DNA of 64,000 nucleotides from Membranipora membranacea (taxonomy: Eukaryota; Bryozoa; Gymnolaemata; Cheilostomatida; Membraniporidae): positions 13,583,001-13,647,000 of the forward strand of contig OU612066.1 of the NCBI GenBank assembly GCA_914767715.1, read 5' to 3'. The position numbers and the translations under genes were made by a program. Numbering within the stretch: the first letter of the stretch is position 1; each line of letters starts with the position of its first letter. Shown in pieces: positions 48,954 to 62,009 of this stretch. The notes under the pieces are model-generated. The model saw only the letters and a program-made list of their open reading frames with translations, made no database searches and had not been told where the DNA came from.

Positions 48954-50960
48954 ATGGTTTTTTTTCGGACAGATCAAAAAATATCTTTGCTTCTAACTAA
49001 CCTCATAAGGAGGAGCAACTCCTGCTCATCTCGATACTGCAGACCCTTTAGCTCTGCGGCTTTTTGTTCTCCGTCAGCGTCCGTTTTAATTAGGGCCACT
49101 TTTGCTATAGAAAAACATGCCAAACGGCAGCATCGAAAAATTAAATCTCTGTTGGATTTTTATCAAACTCCGATCAGTTCAAGCTCTTATTGTCCTCATT
49201 CAACACGCCGAATATTTGAATCCTCGGGTTAACAGGGGGGTCACAACGCTGACTTGAAAATCCAAATATTATACCAAGGGAGGGTATCATGCTTTTTTTT
49301 CGGCCAGATCAAAAAATAGATTTGCTTCTAACTAACCTCATAAGGAGGAGCAACTCCTGCTCATCTCGAATCTGCAGACCGTTTGGCTCTGCGGCTTTTC
49401 GTTCTCCGTCGGCGTTCGTTTTAATTAGGGCCGCTTTTGCTATAGAAACACATGCCAAACGGCAGCATCGAAAAATTAAATCTCTGTTGGATTCTTATCA
49501 AACTCCGACCAGTTCAAGCTCTTATTGCCCTCATTCGACACGCCGAATATTGGAATCCTCGGATTAACAGGGGGGTCACAACGCTGACTTGAAAATCCAA
49601 AAATTATACCAAGGGAGGGTATCATGCTTTTTTTTCGGCCAGATCAAAAAATAGATTTGCTTCTAACTAACCTCATAAGGAGGAGCAACTCCTGCTCATC
49701 TCGAATCTGCAGACCGTTTGGCTCTGCGGCTTTTCGTTCTCCGTCGGCGTTCGTTTTAATTAGGGCCACTTTTGCTATAGAAAAACATGCCAAACGGCGG
49801 CATCGAAAAATTAAATCTCTGTTGGATTCTTATCAAACTTCGACCAGTTCAAGCTCTTATTGCCCTCATTCAACACGGCGAATATTGGAATCCTCAGATT
49901 AACAGGGGGGTCACAACGCTGACTTGAAAATCAAAAAATTATACCAAGAGTGGTATCATGCTTTTTTTTCGGCCAGATCAAAAAATAGATTTGCTTCTAA
50001 CTAACCTCATAAGGAGGAGCAACTCCTGCTCATCTCGAATCTGCAGACCCTTTAGCTCTGCGGCTTTTCGTTCTCCGTCAGCGTCCGTTTTAATTAGGGC
50101 CACTTTTGCTATAGAAACACATGCCAAACGGCAGCATCGAAAAATTAAATCTCTGTTGGATTCTTATCAAACTCCGACCAGTTCAAGCTCTTATTGCCCT
50201 CAATCAACACGGCGAATATTGGAATCCTCGGATTAACAGGGGGGTCACAACGCTGACTTGAAAATCAAAAAATTATACCAAGAGTTGTATCATGCTTTTT
50301 TTTCGGCCAGATCAAAAAATAGATTTGCTTCTAACTAACCTCATAAGGAGGAGCAACTCCTGCTCATCTCGAATCTGCAGACTGTTTGGCTCTGCGGCTT
50401 TTCGTTCTCCGTCAGCGTCCGTTTTAATTAGGGCCACTTTTGCTATACAAAAACATGCCAAACGGCAGCATCGAACAATTAAATCTCTGTTGGATTCTTA
50501 TCAAACTCCGACCAGTTCAAGCTCTTATTGCCCTCATTCAACACGCTGAATATTAAAATCCTTGGATTAACAGGGGGGTCACAACGCTGACTTGAAAATC
50601 CAAAAATTATACCAAGGGAGGGTATCATGCTTTTTTTTCGGCCAGATCAAAAAATAGATTTGCTTCTAACTAACCTCATAAGGAGGAGCAACTCCTGCTC
50701 ATCTCGAATCTGCAGACCGTTTGGCTCTGCGGCTTTTCGTTCTTCGTCAGCGTCCGTTTTAATTAAGGCCACTTTTGCTATAAAAAACATGCCAAACGGC
50801 AGCATCGAAAAATTAAATCTCTGTTGGATTCTTATCAAACTCCGACCAGTTCAAGCTCTTATTGCCCTCATTCAACACGCCGAATATTAAAATCCTTGGA
50901 TTAACAGGGGGGTCACAACGCTGACTTGAAAATCCAAAAATTATACCAAGGGAGGGTATC
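48954..50960 (+). repeat. Mosaic segment related to 19951-22291, one monomer short
   Basis: Six monomers start at 48954, 49289, 49624, 49958, 50292 and 50627, corresponding to 19951, 20286, 20621, a 20955/21290 hybrid, 21624 and 21959. The AGAGTGGTATCATG and AGAGTTGTATCATG starts of 20955 and 21624 are both preserved. Monomer 50627 has a private TTAAGGCCAC and ends with AATATTAAAATCC. Confidence 0.84.
49958..50291 (+). repeat. Hybrid monomer marking a one-monomer deletion
   Basis: The 5' part has AGAGTGGTATCATG, GACCCTTTAGCTC and GTCAGCGTCCG of the 20955 subtype. The 3' part has TATAGAAACACATG and CCCTCAATCAACACGG of the 21290 subtype. The switch lies between about 50091 and 50113, one of the tightest intervals in the window. 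One monomer (335 bp) is lost and the register is kept. Confidence 0.86.
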
Positions 50961-53900
50961 ATGCTTTTTTTTCGGCCAGATCAAAAAATAGATTTGCTTC
51001 TAACTAACCTCATAAGGAGGAGCAACTCCTGCTCATCTCGAATCTGCAGACCGTTTGGCTCTGCGGCTTTTCGTTCTGCGTCGGCGTTCGTTTTAATTAG
51101 GACCACTTTTGCTATAGAAAAACATGCCAAACGGCAGCATCGAAAAATTAAATCTCTGTTGGATTCTTATCAAATTCCGACCAGTTCAAGCTCTTATTGC
51201 CCTCATTCAACACGCGAATATTGGAATCCTCGGATTAACAGGGGGGTCACAACGCTGACTTGAAAATCCAAAAATTATACCAAGGGAGGGTATCATGCTT
51301 TTTTTTCGGCCAGATCAAAAAATAGATTTGCTTCTAACTAACCTCATAAGGAGGAGCAACTCCTGCTCATCTCGAATATGCAGACCGTTTGGCTCTGCGG
51401 CCTTTCGTTCTCCGTCAGCGTCCGTTTTAATTAGGGCCACTTTTGCTATAAAAAAACCTGCCAAACGGCAGCATCGAAAAATTAAATCTCTGTTGGATTC
51501 TTATCAAACTCCGACCAGTTCAAGCTCTTACTGCCCTCATTCAACACGCCGAATATTTGAATCCTCGGATTAACAGGGGGGTCACAACGCTGACTTGAAA
51601 ATCCAAAAATTATACCAAGGGAGGGTATCATGCTTTTTTTTCGGCCAGATCAAAAAATAGATTTGCTTCTAACTAACCTCATAAGGAGGAGCAACTCCTG
51701 CTCATCTCGAACCTGCAGACCGTTTGGCTCTGCGGCTTTTCGTTCTCCGTCAGCGTCCGTTTTAATTAGGGCCACTTTTGCTATAAAAAAACATGCCAAA
51801 CAGCAGCATCGAAAAATTAAATCTCTGTTGGATTCTTATCAAACTCCGACCAGTTCAAGCTCTTATTGCCCTCATTCAACACGCCGAATATTGGAATCCT
51901 CGGATTAACAGGGGGGTCACAACGCTGACTTGAAAATCCAAAAATTAAACCAAGGGAGGGTGTCATGCTTTTTTTTCAGCCAGATCAAAAAATAGATTTG
52001 CTTCTAACTAACCTCATAAGGAGGAGCAACTCCTGCTCATCTCGAAACTGCAGACTGTTTGGCTCTGCGGCTTTTCGTTCTCCGTCAGCGTCCGTTTTAA
52101 TTAGGGCAACTTTTGCTATAAAAAAAACATGCCAAACGGCAGCATCGAAAAATTAAATCTCTGTTGGATTCTTATCAAACTCCGACCAGTTCAAGCTCTT
52201 ATTGCCCTCATTCAACACGCCGAATATTGGAATCCTTGGATTAACAGGGGGGTCACAACGCTGACTTGAAAATCCAAAAATTATACCAAGGGAGGGTATC
52301 ATGCTTTTTTTTTGGCCAGATCAAAAAATAGATTTGCTTCTAACTAACCTCATAAGGAGGAGCAACTCCTGCTCATCTCGAATCTGCAGACCGTTTGGCT
52401 CTGCGGCTTTTCGTTCTCCGTCGGCGTTCGTTTTAATTAGGGCCACTTTTGCTATAGAAAAACATGCCAAACGGCAGCATCAAAAAATTAAATCTCTGTT
52501 GGATTCTTATCAAACTCCTACCAGTTCAAGCTCTTATTGCCCTCATTCAACACGGCGAATATTGGAATCCTCGGATTAACAGGGGGGTCACAACGCTGAC
52601 TTGAAAATCCAAAAATTATATCAAGGGAGGGTATCATGCTTTTTTTTCGGCCAGATCAAAAAATATCTTTGCTTCTAACCAACCTCATAAGGAGGAGCAA
52701 CTCCTGCTCATCTCGAATCTGCAGAACGTTTGGCTCCGCGGCTTTTCGTTCTCCGTCAGCGTCCGTTTTAATTAGGGCCACTTTTGCTATAAAAAAACAT
52801 GCCAAACTGCAGCATCGAAAAATTAAATCTGTGTTGGATTCTTATCAAACTCCGACCAGTTCAAGCTCTTATTGCCCTCATTCAACACGCCGAATATTGG
52901 AATCCTCGGATTAACAGGGGGGTCACAACGCTGACTTGAAAATCTAAAAATTATACCAAGGGAGGGTGTCATGCTTTTTTTTCGGCCAGATCAAAAAATA
53001 GATTTGCTTCTAACTAACCTCATAAGGAGGAGCAACTCCTGCTCATCTCGAATCTGCAGACTGTTTGGCTCTGCGGCTTTTCGTTCTCCGTCGGCGTTCG
53101 TTTTAATTAGGGCCACTTTTGCTATAGAAAAACATGCCAAACGGCAGCATCGAAAAATTAAATCTCTGTTGGATTCTTATCAAACTCCGACCAGTTATAG
53201 CTCTTATTGTCCTCATTCAACACGCCGAATATTTGAATCCTCGGATTAACAGGGGGGTCACAACGCTGACTTGAAAATCCAAATATTATACCAAGGGAGG
53301 GTATCATGCTTTTTTTTCGGACAGATCAAAAAAAAAATTTGCTTCTAACTAACCTCATAAGGAGATGCAAATTCTGCTCATCTCGAATCTGCAGACCCTT
53401 TAGCTCTGCGGCTTTTCGTTCTCCGTCAGCGTCCGTTTTAATTAGGGCCACTTTTGCTATAAAAAAACATGCCAAACGGCAGCATCGAAAAATTAAATCT
53501 GTGTTGGATTCTTATCAAACTCCGACCAGTTCAAGCTCTTATTGCCCTCATTCAACACGGCGAATATTGGAATCCTCGGATTAACAGGGGGGTCACAACG
53601 CTGACTTGAAAATCCAAAAATTATACCAAGGGAGGGTATCATGCTTTTTTTTCGGCCAGATCAAAAAATAGATTTGCTTCTAACTAACCTCATAAGGAGG
53701 AGCAACGCCTGCTCATCTCGAATCTGCAGACCGTTTGGCTCTGCGGCTTTTCGTTCTCCGTCGGCGTTCGTTTTAATTAGGGCCACTTTTGCTATAGAAA
53801 CACATGCCAAACGGCAGCATCGAAAAATTAAATCTCTGTTGGATTCTTATCAAACTCCGACCAGTTCAAGCTCTTATTGCCCTCATTCAACACGCCGAAT

Positions 53901-53975
53901 ATTAAAATCCTTGGATTAACAGGGGGGTCACAACGCTGACTTGAAAATCCAAAAATTATACCAAGGGAGGGTATC
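50961..53975 (+). repeat. 9-monomer higher-order repeat, copy 1 (3.015 kb)
   Basis: The monomers start at 50961, 51295, 51630, 51965, 52301, 52636, 52971, 53306 and 53641. Markers are TTAGGACCAC with CACGCGAATATT (1-bp loss) at 50961, AAAACCTGCC with GGCCTTTCG at 51295, and CTCGAAACTGCAG at 51965. Monomers 51630-52636 belong to the 17939-18946 series seen further left. Monomer 53306 is unusually changed: an enlarged A run (TCAAAAAAAAAATTTGC) and GGAGATGCAAATTCTG, which removes the central dyad. Confidence 0.84.
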
Positions 53976-55984
53976 ATGCTTTTTTTTCGGCCAGATCAAA
54001 AAATAGATTTGCTTCTAACTAACCTCATAAGGAGGAGCAACTCCTGCTTATCTCGAATCTGCAGACCGTTTGGCTCTGCGGCTTTTCGTTCTCCGTCGGC
54101 GTTCGTTTTAATTAGGACCACTTTTGCTATAGAAAAACATGCCAAACGGCAGCATCGAAAAATTAAATCTCTGTTGGATTCTTATCAAATTCCGACCAGT
54201 TCAAGCTCTTATTGCCCTCATTCAACACGCGAATATTGGAATCCTCGGATTAACAGGGGGGTCACAACGCTGACTTGAAAATCCAAAAATTATACCAAGG
54301 GAGGGTATCATGCTTTTTTTTCGGCCAGATCAAAAAATAGATTTGCTTCTAACTAACCTCATAAGGAGGAGCAACTCCTGCTCATCTCGAATATGCAGAC
54401 CGTTTGGCTCTGCGGCCTTTCGTTCTCCGTCAGCGTCCGTTTTAATTAGGGCCACTTTTGCTATAAAAAAACCTGCCAAACGGCAGCATCGAAAAATTGA
54501 ATCTCTGTTGGATTCTTATCAAACTCCGACCAGTTCAAGCTCTTACTGCCCTCATTCAACACGCCGAATATTTGAATCCTCGGATTAACAGGGGGGTCAC
54601 AACGCTGACTTGAAAATCCAAAAATTATACCAAGGGAGGGTATCATGCTTTTTTTTCGGCCAGATCAAAAAATAGATTTGCTTCTAACTAACCTCATAAG
54701 GAGGAGCAACTCCTGCTCATCTCGAATCTGCAGACCGTTTGGCTCTGCGGCTTTTCGTTCTCCGTCAGCGTCCGTTTTAATTAGGGCCACTTTTGCTATA
54801 AAAAAACATGCCAAACAGCAGCATCGAAAAATTAAATCTCTGTTGGATTCTTATCAAACTCCGACCAGTTCAAGCTCTTATTGCCCTCATTCAACACGCC
54901 GAATATTGGAATCCTCGGATTAACAGGGGGGTCACAACGCTGACTTGAAAATCCAAAAATTATACCAAGGGAGGGTGTCATGCTTTTTTTTCGGCCAGAT
55001 CAAAAAATAGATTTGCTTCTAACTAACCTCATAAGGAGGAGCAACTCCTGCTCATCTCGAAACTGCAGACTGTTTGGCTCTGCGGCTTTTCGTTCTCCGT
55101 CAGCGTCCGTTTTAATTAGGGCAACTTTTGCTATAAAAAAAACATGCCAAACGGCAGCATCGAAAAATTAAATCTCTGTTGGATTCTTATCAAACTCCGA
55201 CCAGTTCAAGCTCTTATTGCCCTCATTCAACACGCCGAATATTGGAATCCTTGGATTAACAGGGGGGTCACAACGCTGACTTGAAAATCCAAAAATTATA
55301 CCAAGGGAGGGTATCATGCTTTTTTTTTGGCCAGATCAAAAAATAGATTTGCTTCTAACTAACCTCATAAGGAGGAGCAACTCCTGCTCATCTCGAATCT
55401 GCAGACCGTTTGGCTCTGCGGCTTTTCGTTCTCCGTCGGCGTTCGTTTTAATTAGGGCCACTTTTGCTATAGAAAAACATGCCAAACGGCAGCATCGAAA
55501 AAATAAATCTCTGTTGGATTCTTATCAAACTCCGACCAGTTCAAGCTCTTATTGCCCTCATTCAACACGGCGAATATTGGAATCCTCGGATTAACAGGGG
55601 GGTCACAACGCTGACTTGAAAATCAAAAAATTATACCAAGAGTGGTATCATGCTTTTTTTTCGGCCAGATCAAAAAATAGATTTGCTTCTAACTAACCTC
55701 ATAAGGAGGAGCAACTCCTGCTCATCTCGAATCTGCAGACCGTTTGGCTCTGCGGCTTTTCGTTCTCCGTCGGCGTTCGTTTTAATTAGGGCCACTTTTG
55801 CTATAGAAACACATGCCAAACGGCAGCATCGAAAAATTAAATCTCTGTTGGATTCTTATCAAACTCCGACCAGTTCAAGCTCTTATTGCCCTCATTCAAC
55901 ACGCAGAATATTGGAATCCTCGGATTAACAGGGGGGTCACAGCGCTGACTTGAAAATCCAAAAATTATACCAAGGGAGGGTATC
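53976..55984 (+). repeat. 9-monomer higher-order repeat, copy 2, incomplete
   Basis: Monomers 53976, 54310, 54645, 54980 and 55316 repeat 50961-52635 at exactly 3015 bp, including the CACGCGAATATT deletion and AAAACCTGCC. The sixth monomer, 55650, is of another type (AGAGTGGTATCATG, TATAGAAACACATG, CACGCAGAATATT), so the copy is cut short. It is the last unit with GTCGGCGTTCG before the next domain. Confidence 0.84.
54645..54923 (+). other. Representative monomer open frame, judged non-coding
   Basis: A 92-codon frame starts at the monomer ATG and ends at the TAA inside CTCGGATTAAC. Similar frames occur in most monomers, with GGGAGG about 6 nt upstream of the ATG. I do not call a gene. T7 and T9 forms of the run after the ATG put the frame out of phase (187, 2866, 12583, 28993). 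GTTTGA and CGCTGA forms introduce stops (856, 1192, 3535, 8897 and others). Single-base losses shift the 3' part (50961, 53976). The predicted product is basic and serine/arginine rich with no domain I recognise. Near-identity between frames is explained by homogenisation of the repeat. Confidence 0.85.
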
Positions 55985-57657
55985 ATGCTTTTTTTTCGGC
56001 CAGATCAAAAAATAGATTTGCTTCTAACTAACCTCATAAGGAGGAGCAACTCCTGCTCATCTCGAATCTGCAGACCGTTTGGCTCTGCGGCTTTTCGTTC
56101 TCCGTCAGCGTCTGTTTTAATTAGGGCCACTTTTGCTATAAAAAAAACATGCCAAACGGCAGCATCGAAAAATTAAATCTCTATTGGATTCTTATCAACC
56201 TCCGACCAGTTCAAGCTCTTATTGCCCTCATTCAACACGCCGAATATTGGAATCCTCGGATTAACAGGGGGGACACAACGCTGAGTTGAAAATCCAAAAA
56301 TTATACCAAGGGAGGGTATCATGCTTTTTTTTCGGCCAGATCAAAAAATAGATTTGCTTCTAATTAACCTCATAAGGAGGAACAACTCCTGCTCATCTCG
56401 AATCTGCAGACCGTGTGGCTCTGCGGCTTTTCGTTCTCCGTCAGCGTCCGTATTAATTAGGGCCACTTTTGCTATAAAAAACATGCCAAACGGCAGCATC
56501 GAAAAATTATATCTCTGTTGGATTCTTATCAAACTCCGACCAGTTCAAGCTCTTATTGCCCTCATTCAACACGCAGAATATTGGAATCCTCGGATTAACA
56601 GGGGGGTCACAGCGCTGACTTGAAAATCCAAAAATTATACCAAGGGAGGGTATCATGCTTTTTTTTCGGCCAGATCAAAAAATAGATTTGCTTCTAACTA
56701 ACCTCATAAGGAGGAACAACTCCTGCTCATCTCGAATCTGCAGACCGTTTGGCTCTGCGGCTCTTCGTTCTCCGTCAGCGTCCGTTTTAATTGGGGCCAC
56801 TTTTGCTATAAAAAAACATGCCAAACGGCAGCATCGAAAAATTAAATCTCTGTTGGTTTCTTATCAAACGCCGACCAGTTCAAGCTCTTATTGCCCTCAT
56901 TCAACACGCCGAATATTGGAATCCTCGGATTAACAGGGGGGTCACAACGCTGACTTGAAAATCCAAAAATTATACCAAGGGAGGGTATCATGCTTTTTTT
57001 TCAGCCAGATCAAAAAATAGATTTGCTTCTAACTAACCTCATAAGGAGAAGCAACTCCTGCTCATCTCGAATCTGCAGACCGTTTGGCTCTGCGGCTTTG
57101 CGTTATCCATCAGCGTCCGTTTTAATTAGGGCCACTTTTGCTATAAAAAAACATGCCAAACGGCAGCATCGAAAAACTAAATCTTTGTTGGATTCTCATC
57201 AAACTCTGACCAGTTCAAGCTCTTATTGCCCTCATTCAACACGCAGAATATTGGAATCCTCGGATTAACAGGGGGGTCACAGTGCTGACTTGAAAATCCA
57301 AAAATTATACCAAGGGAGGGTATCATGCTTTTTTTTCGGCCAGATCAAAAAATAGATTTGCTTCTAACTAACCTCATAAGGAGGAGCAACTCCTGCTCAT
57401 CTCGAATCTGCAGACCGTTTGGCTCTGCGGCTTTTTGTTCTCCGTCAGCGTCTGTTTTAATTAGGGCCACTTTTGCTATAAAAAAACATGCCAAACGGCA
57501 GCATCGAAAAATTTAATCTCTGTTGGATTCTTATCAAACTCCGACCAGTACAAGCTCTTATTGCCCTCATTCAACACGGCGAATATTGGAATCCTCGGAT
57601 TAACAGGGGGGTCACAACGCTGACTTGAAAATAAAAGTTATACCAAGGGAGGGTATC

Positions 57658-58325
57658 ATGCTTTTTTTTCAGCCAGATCAAAAAATATATTTGCTTCTAA
57701 CTAACCTCATAAGGAGGAACAACTCCTGCTCATCTCGAATCTGCAGACCGTTTGGCTCTGCGGCTCTTCGTTCTCCGTCAGCGTCCGTTTTAATTAGGGC
57801 CACTTTTGCTATAAAAAAACATGCCAAACGGCAGCATCGAAAAATTAAATCTCTGTTGGATTCTTATCAAACTCCGACCAGTTCAAGCTCTTATTGCCCT
57901 CATTCAACACGGCGAATATTGGAATCCTCGGATTAACAGGGGGGTCACAACGCTGACTTGAAAATAAAAGTTATACCAAGGGAGGGTATCATGCTTTTTT
58001 TTCAGCCAGATCAAAAAATATATTTGCTTCTAACTAACCTCATAAGGAGGAACAACTCCTGCTCATCTCGAATCTGCAGACCGTTTGGCTCTGCGGCTCT
58101 TCGTTCTCCGTCAGCGTCCGTTTTAATTAGGGCCACTTTTGCTATAAAAAAACATGCCAAACGGCAGCATCGAAAAACTAAATCTCTGTTGGATTCTTAT
58201 CAAACTCCGACCAGTTCAAGCTCTTATTGCCCTCATTCAACACGCCGAATATTGGAATCCTCGGATTAACAGGGGGGTCACAACGCTGACTTGAAAATCC
58301 AAAAATTATACCAAGGGAGAGTATC
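57658..58325 (+). repeat. Adjacent duplicated monomer pair
   Basis: Monomers 57658 and 57991 are the same through their first two thirds, including CAGCCAGATC, AAAATATATTTGC, GGAACAACTCC and GGCTCTTCG, and each is preceded by GAAAATAAAAGTTATACC. Their 3' ends differ (GGCGAATATT against CGAAAAACTAAATC and GCCGAATATT). This is single-monomer duplication with one end exchanged. Confidence 0.79.
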
Positions 58326-61300
58326 ATGCTTTTTTTTCAGCCAGATCAAAAAATAGATTTGCTTCTAACTAACCTCATAAGGAGAAGCAACTCCTGCTCA
58401 TCTCGAATCTGCAGACCGTTTGGCTCTGCGGCTTTGCGTTATCCATCAGCGTCCGTTTTAATTAGGGCCACTTTTGCTATAAAAAAACATGCCAAACGGC
58501 AGCATCAAAAATTAAATCTCTGTTGGATTCTTATCAAACTCCGACCAGTTCAAGCTCTTATTGCCCTCATTCAACACGCCGAATATTGGAATCCTCGGAT
58601 TAACAGGGGGGTCACAACGCTGACTTGAAAATCCAAAAAATTATACCAAGGGAGGGTATCATGCTTTTTTTTCGGCCAGATCAAAAAATAGATTTGCTTC
58701 TAACTAACCTCATAAGGAGGAGCAACTCCTGCTCATCTCGAAACTGCAGACCGTTTGGCTCTGCGGCTTTTTGTTCTCCGTCAGCGTCCGTTTTAATTAG
58801 GGCCACTTTTGCTATAAAAAAAACATGCCAAAAGGCAGCATCGAAAAATTAAATCTCTGTTGGAATCTTATCAAACTCCGACCAGTTCAAGCTCTCATTG
58901 CCGTCATTCAACACGCCGAATATTTGAATCCTCGGATGAAAAAGGGGGGTCACAACGCTGACTTGAAAATCCAAAAAGTATACCAAGGGAGGGTATCATG
59001 CTTTTTGTTCGGCCAGATCAAAAAATAGATTTGCTTATAAATAACCTCATAAGGAGGAGCAACTCCTGCTCATCTCGAATCTGCAGACCGTTTGGCTCTG
59101 CGGCTTTTCGTTCTCCGTCAGCGTCCGTTTTAATTAGGGCCACTTTTGCTATAAAAAAACATGCCAAAAGGCAGCATCGAAAAATTAAATCTCTATTGGT
59201 TTCTTATCAAACTCCGACCAGTTCAAGCTCTTATTGCCGTCATTCAACACGCCGAATATTTGAATCCTCGGATTAACAGGGGGGTCACAACGCTGACTTG
59301 GAAATCCAAAAATTATACCAAGGGAGGGTATCATGCTTTTTTTCGGGCAGATCAAAAAATAGATTTGCTTTTATCTAACCTCATAGGGAGGAGCAACTCC
59401 TGCTCATCTCGAATCTGCAGACCGTTTGGCTCTGCGGCTCTTCGTTCTCCGTCAGCGTCAGTTTTAATTAGGGCCACTTTTGCTATAAAAAAAACATGCC
59501 AAACGGCAGCATCGAAAAATTAAATCTATGTTGGATTTTTATCAAGCTCCGACCAGTTCAAGCTTTTATTGCCCTCATTCAACACGCCGAATATTGGAAT
59601 CCTCGGATTAACAGGGGGGTCACAACGCTGACTTGAAATTCCAAAAATTATACCAAGGGAGGGTATCATGCTTTTTTTTCAGCCAGATCGAAAAATAGAT
59701 TTGCTTCTAACTAACCTCATAAGGAGAAGCAACTCCTGCTCATCTCGAATCTGCAGACCGTTTGGCTCTGCGGCTTTTTGTTCTCCGTCAGCGTCCGTTT
59801 TAATTAGGGCCACTTTTGCTATAAAAAAAAAATGCCAAACGGCAGCATCGAAAAATTAAATCTATGTTGGATTTTTATCAAGCTCCGACCAGTTCAAGCT
59901 CTTATTGCCCTCATTCAACACGCCGAATATTGGAATCCACGGATTAACAGGGGGGTCACAACGCTGACTTGAAATTCCAAAAATTATACCAAGGGAGGGT
60001 ATCATGCTTTTTTTTCAGCCAGATCGAAAAATAGATTTGCTTCTAACTAACCTCATAAGGAGGAACAACTCCTGCTCATCTCGAATCTGCAGACCGTTTG
60101 GCTCTGCGGCTCTTCGTTCTCCGTCAGCGTCCGTTTTAATTAGGGCCACTTTTGCTATAAAAAAACATGCCAAACGGCAGCATCGAAAAACTAAATCTTT
60201 GTTGGATTCTCATCAAACTCTGACCAGTTCAAGCTCTTATTGCCCTCATTCAACACGCAGAATATTGGAATCCTCGGATTAACAGGGGGGTCACAGTGCT
60301 GACTTGAAAATCCAAAAATTATACCAAGGGAGGGTATCATGCTTTTTTTTCGGCCAGATCAAAAAATAGATTTGCTTCTAACTAACCTCATAAGGAGGAG
60401 CAACTCCTGCTCATCTCGAATCTGCAGACCGTATGGCTCTGCGGCTTTTTGTTCTCCGTCAGCGTCTGTTTTAATTAGGGCCACTTTTGCTATAAAAAAA
60501 CATGCCAAACGGCAGCATCGAAAAATTTAATCTCTGTTGGATTCTTATCAAACTCCGACCAGTACAAGCTCTTATTGCCCTCATTCAACACGGCGAATAT
60601 TGGAATCCTCGGATTAACAGGGGGGTCACAACGCTGACTTGAAAATAAAAATTATACCAAGGGAGGGTATCATGCTTTTTTTTCGGCCAGATCAAAAAAT
60701 AGATTTGCTTCTAACTAACCTCATAAGGAGGAACAACTCCTGCTCATCTCGAATCTGCAGACCGTTTGGCTCTGCGGCTCTTCGTTCTCCGTCAGCGTCC
60801 GTTTTAATTAGGGCCACTTTTGCTATAAAAAAACATGCCAAACGGCAGCATCGAAATATTAAATCTCTGTTGGATTCTTATCAAACTCCGACCAGTTCAA
60901 GCTCTTATTGCCCTCATTCAACACGCCGAATATTGGAATCCTCGGATTAACAGGGGGGTCACAACGCTGACTTGAAAATCCAAAAAATTATACCAAGGGA
61001 GGGTATCATGCTTTTTTTTCGGCCAGATCAAAAAATAGATTTGCTTCTAACTAACCTCATAAGGAGGAGCAACTCCTGCTCATCTCAAAACTGCAGACCG
61101 TTTGGCTCTGCGGCTATTCGTTCTCCGTCAGCGTCCGTTTTAATTAGGGCCACTTTTGCTATAAAAAAAACATGCCAAACGGCAGCATCGAAAAATTAAA
61201 TCTATGTTGGATTTTTATCAAGCTCCGACCAGTTCAAGCTCTTATTGCCCTCATTCAACACGCCGAATATTGGAATCCTCGGATTAACAGGGGGTAACAA

Positions 61301-61677
61301 CGCTGACTTGAAATTCCAAAAAGTATACCAAGGGAGGGTATCATGCTTTTTTTTCGGCCAGATCAAAAAATAGATTTGCTTATAAATAACCTCATAAGGA
61401 GGAGCAACTCCTGCTCATCTCGAATCTGCAGACCGTTTGGCTCTGCGGCTTTTCGTTCTCCGTCAGCGTCCGTTTTAATTAGGGCCACTTTTGCTATAAA
61501 AAAACATGCCAAAAGGCAGCATCGAAAAATTAAATCTCTATTGGATTCTTATCAAACTCCGACCAGTTCAAGCTCTTATTGCCGTCATTCAACACGCCGA
61601 ATATTTGAATCCTCGGATTAACAGGGGGGTCACAACGCTGACTTGGAAATCCAAAAATTATACCAAGGGAGGGTATC

Positions 61678-62009
61678 ATGCTTTTTTTCGGGCAGATCAA
61701 AAAATAGATTTGCTTTTATCTAACCTCATAGGGAGGAGCAACTCCTGCTCATCTCGAATCTGCAGACCGTATGGCTCTGCGGCTTTTTGTTCTCCGTCAG
61801 CGTCTGTTTTAATTAGGGCCACTTTTGCTATAAAAAAACATGCCAAACGGCAGCATCGAAAAATTTAATCTCTGTTGGATTCTTATCAAACTCCGACCAG
61901 TACAAGCTCTTATTGCCCTCATTCAACACGGCGAATATTGGAATCCTCGGATTAACAGGGGGGTCACAACGCTGACTTGAAAATAAAAATTATACCAAGG
62001 GAGGGTATC
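61678..62009 (+). repeat. Hybrid monomer joining 59333 and 60339 subtypes
   Basis: The 5' part (T7 CGGGCAG, CTTTTATCTAACC, CATAGGGAGG) is the 59333 subtype. The 3' part (CCGTATGG, CTTTTTGTTC, CGTCTGTTTT, AAAATTTAATC, CAGTACAAG) is the 60339 subtype. The switch lies between about 61733 and 61771, at a repeat boundary where 60339-60671 series sequence starts again. Confidence 0.82.

Noticed and set aside
57625-57640. AATAAA polyadenylation signal in GAAAATAAAAGTT
   Set aside because: It is a short variant of the GAAAATCCAAAAATT segment in an AT-rich stretch of some right-domain monomers, with no gene upstream.
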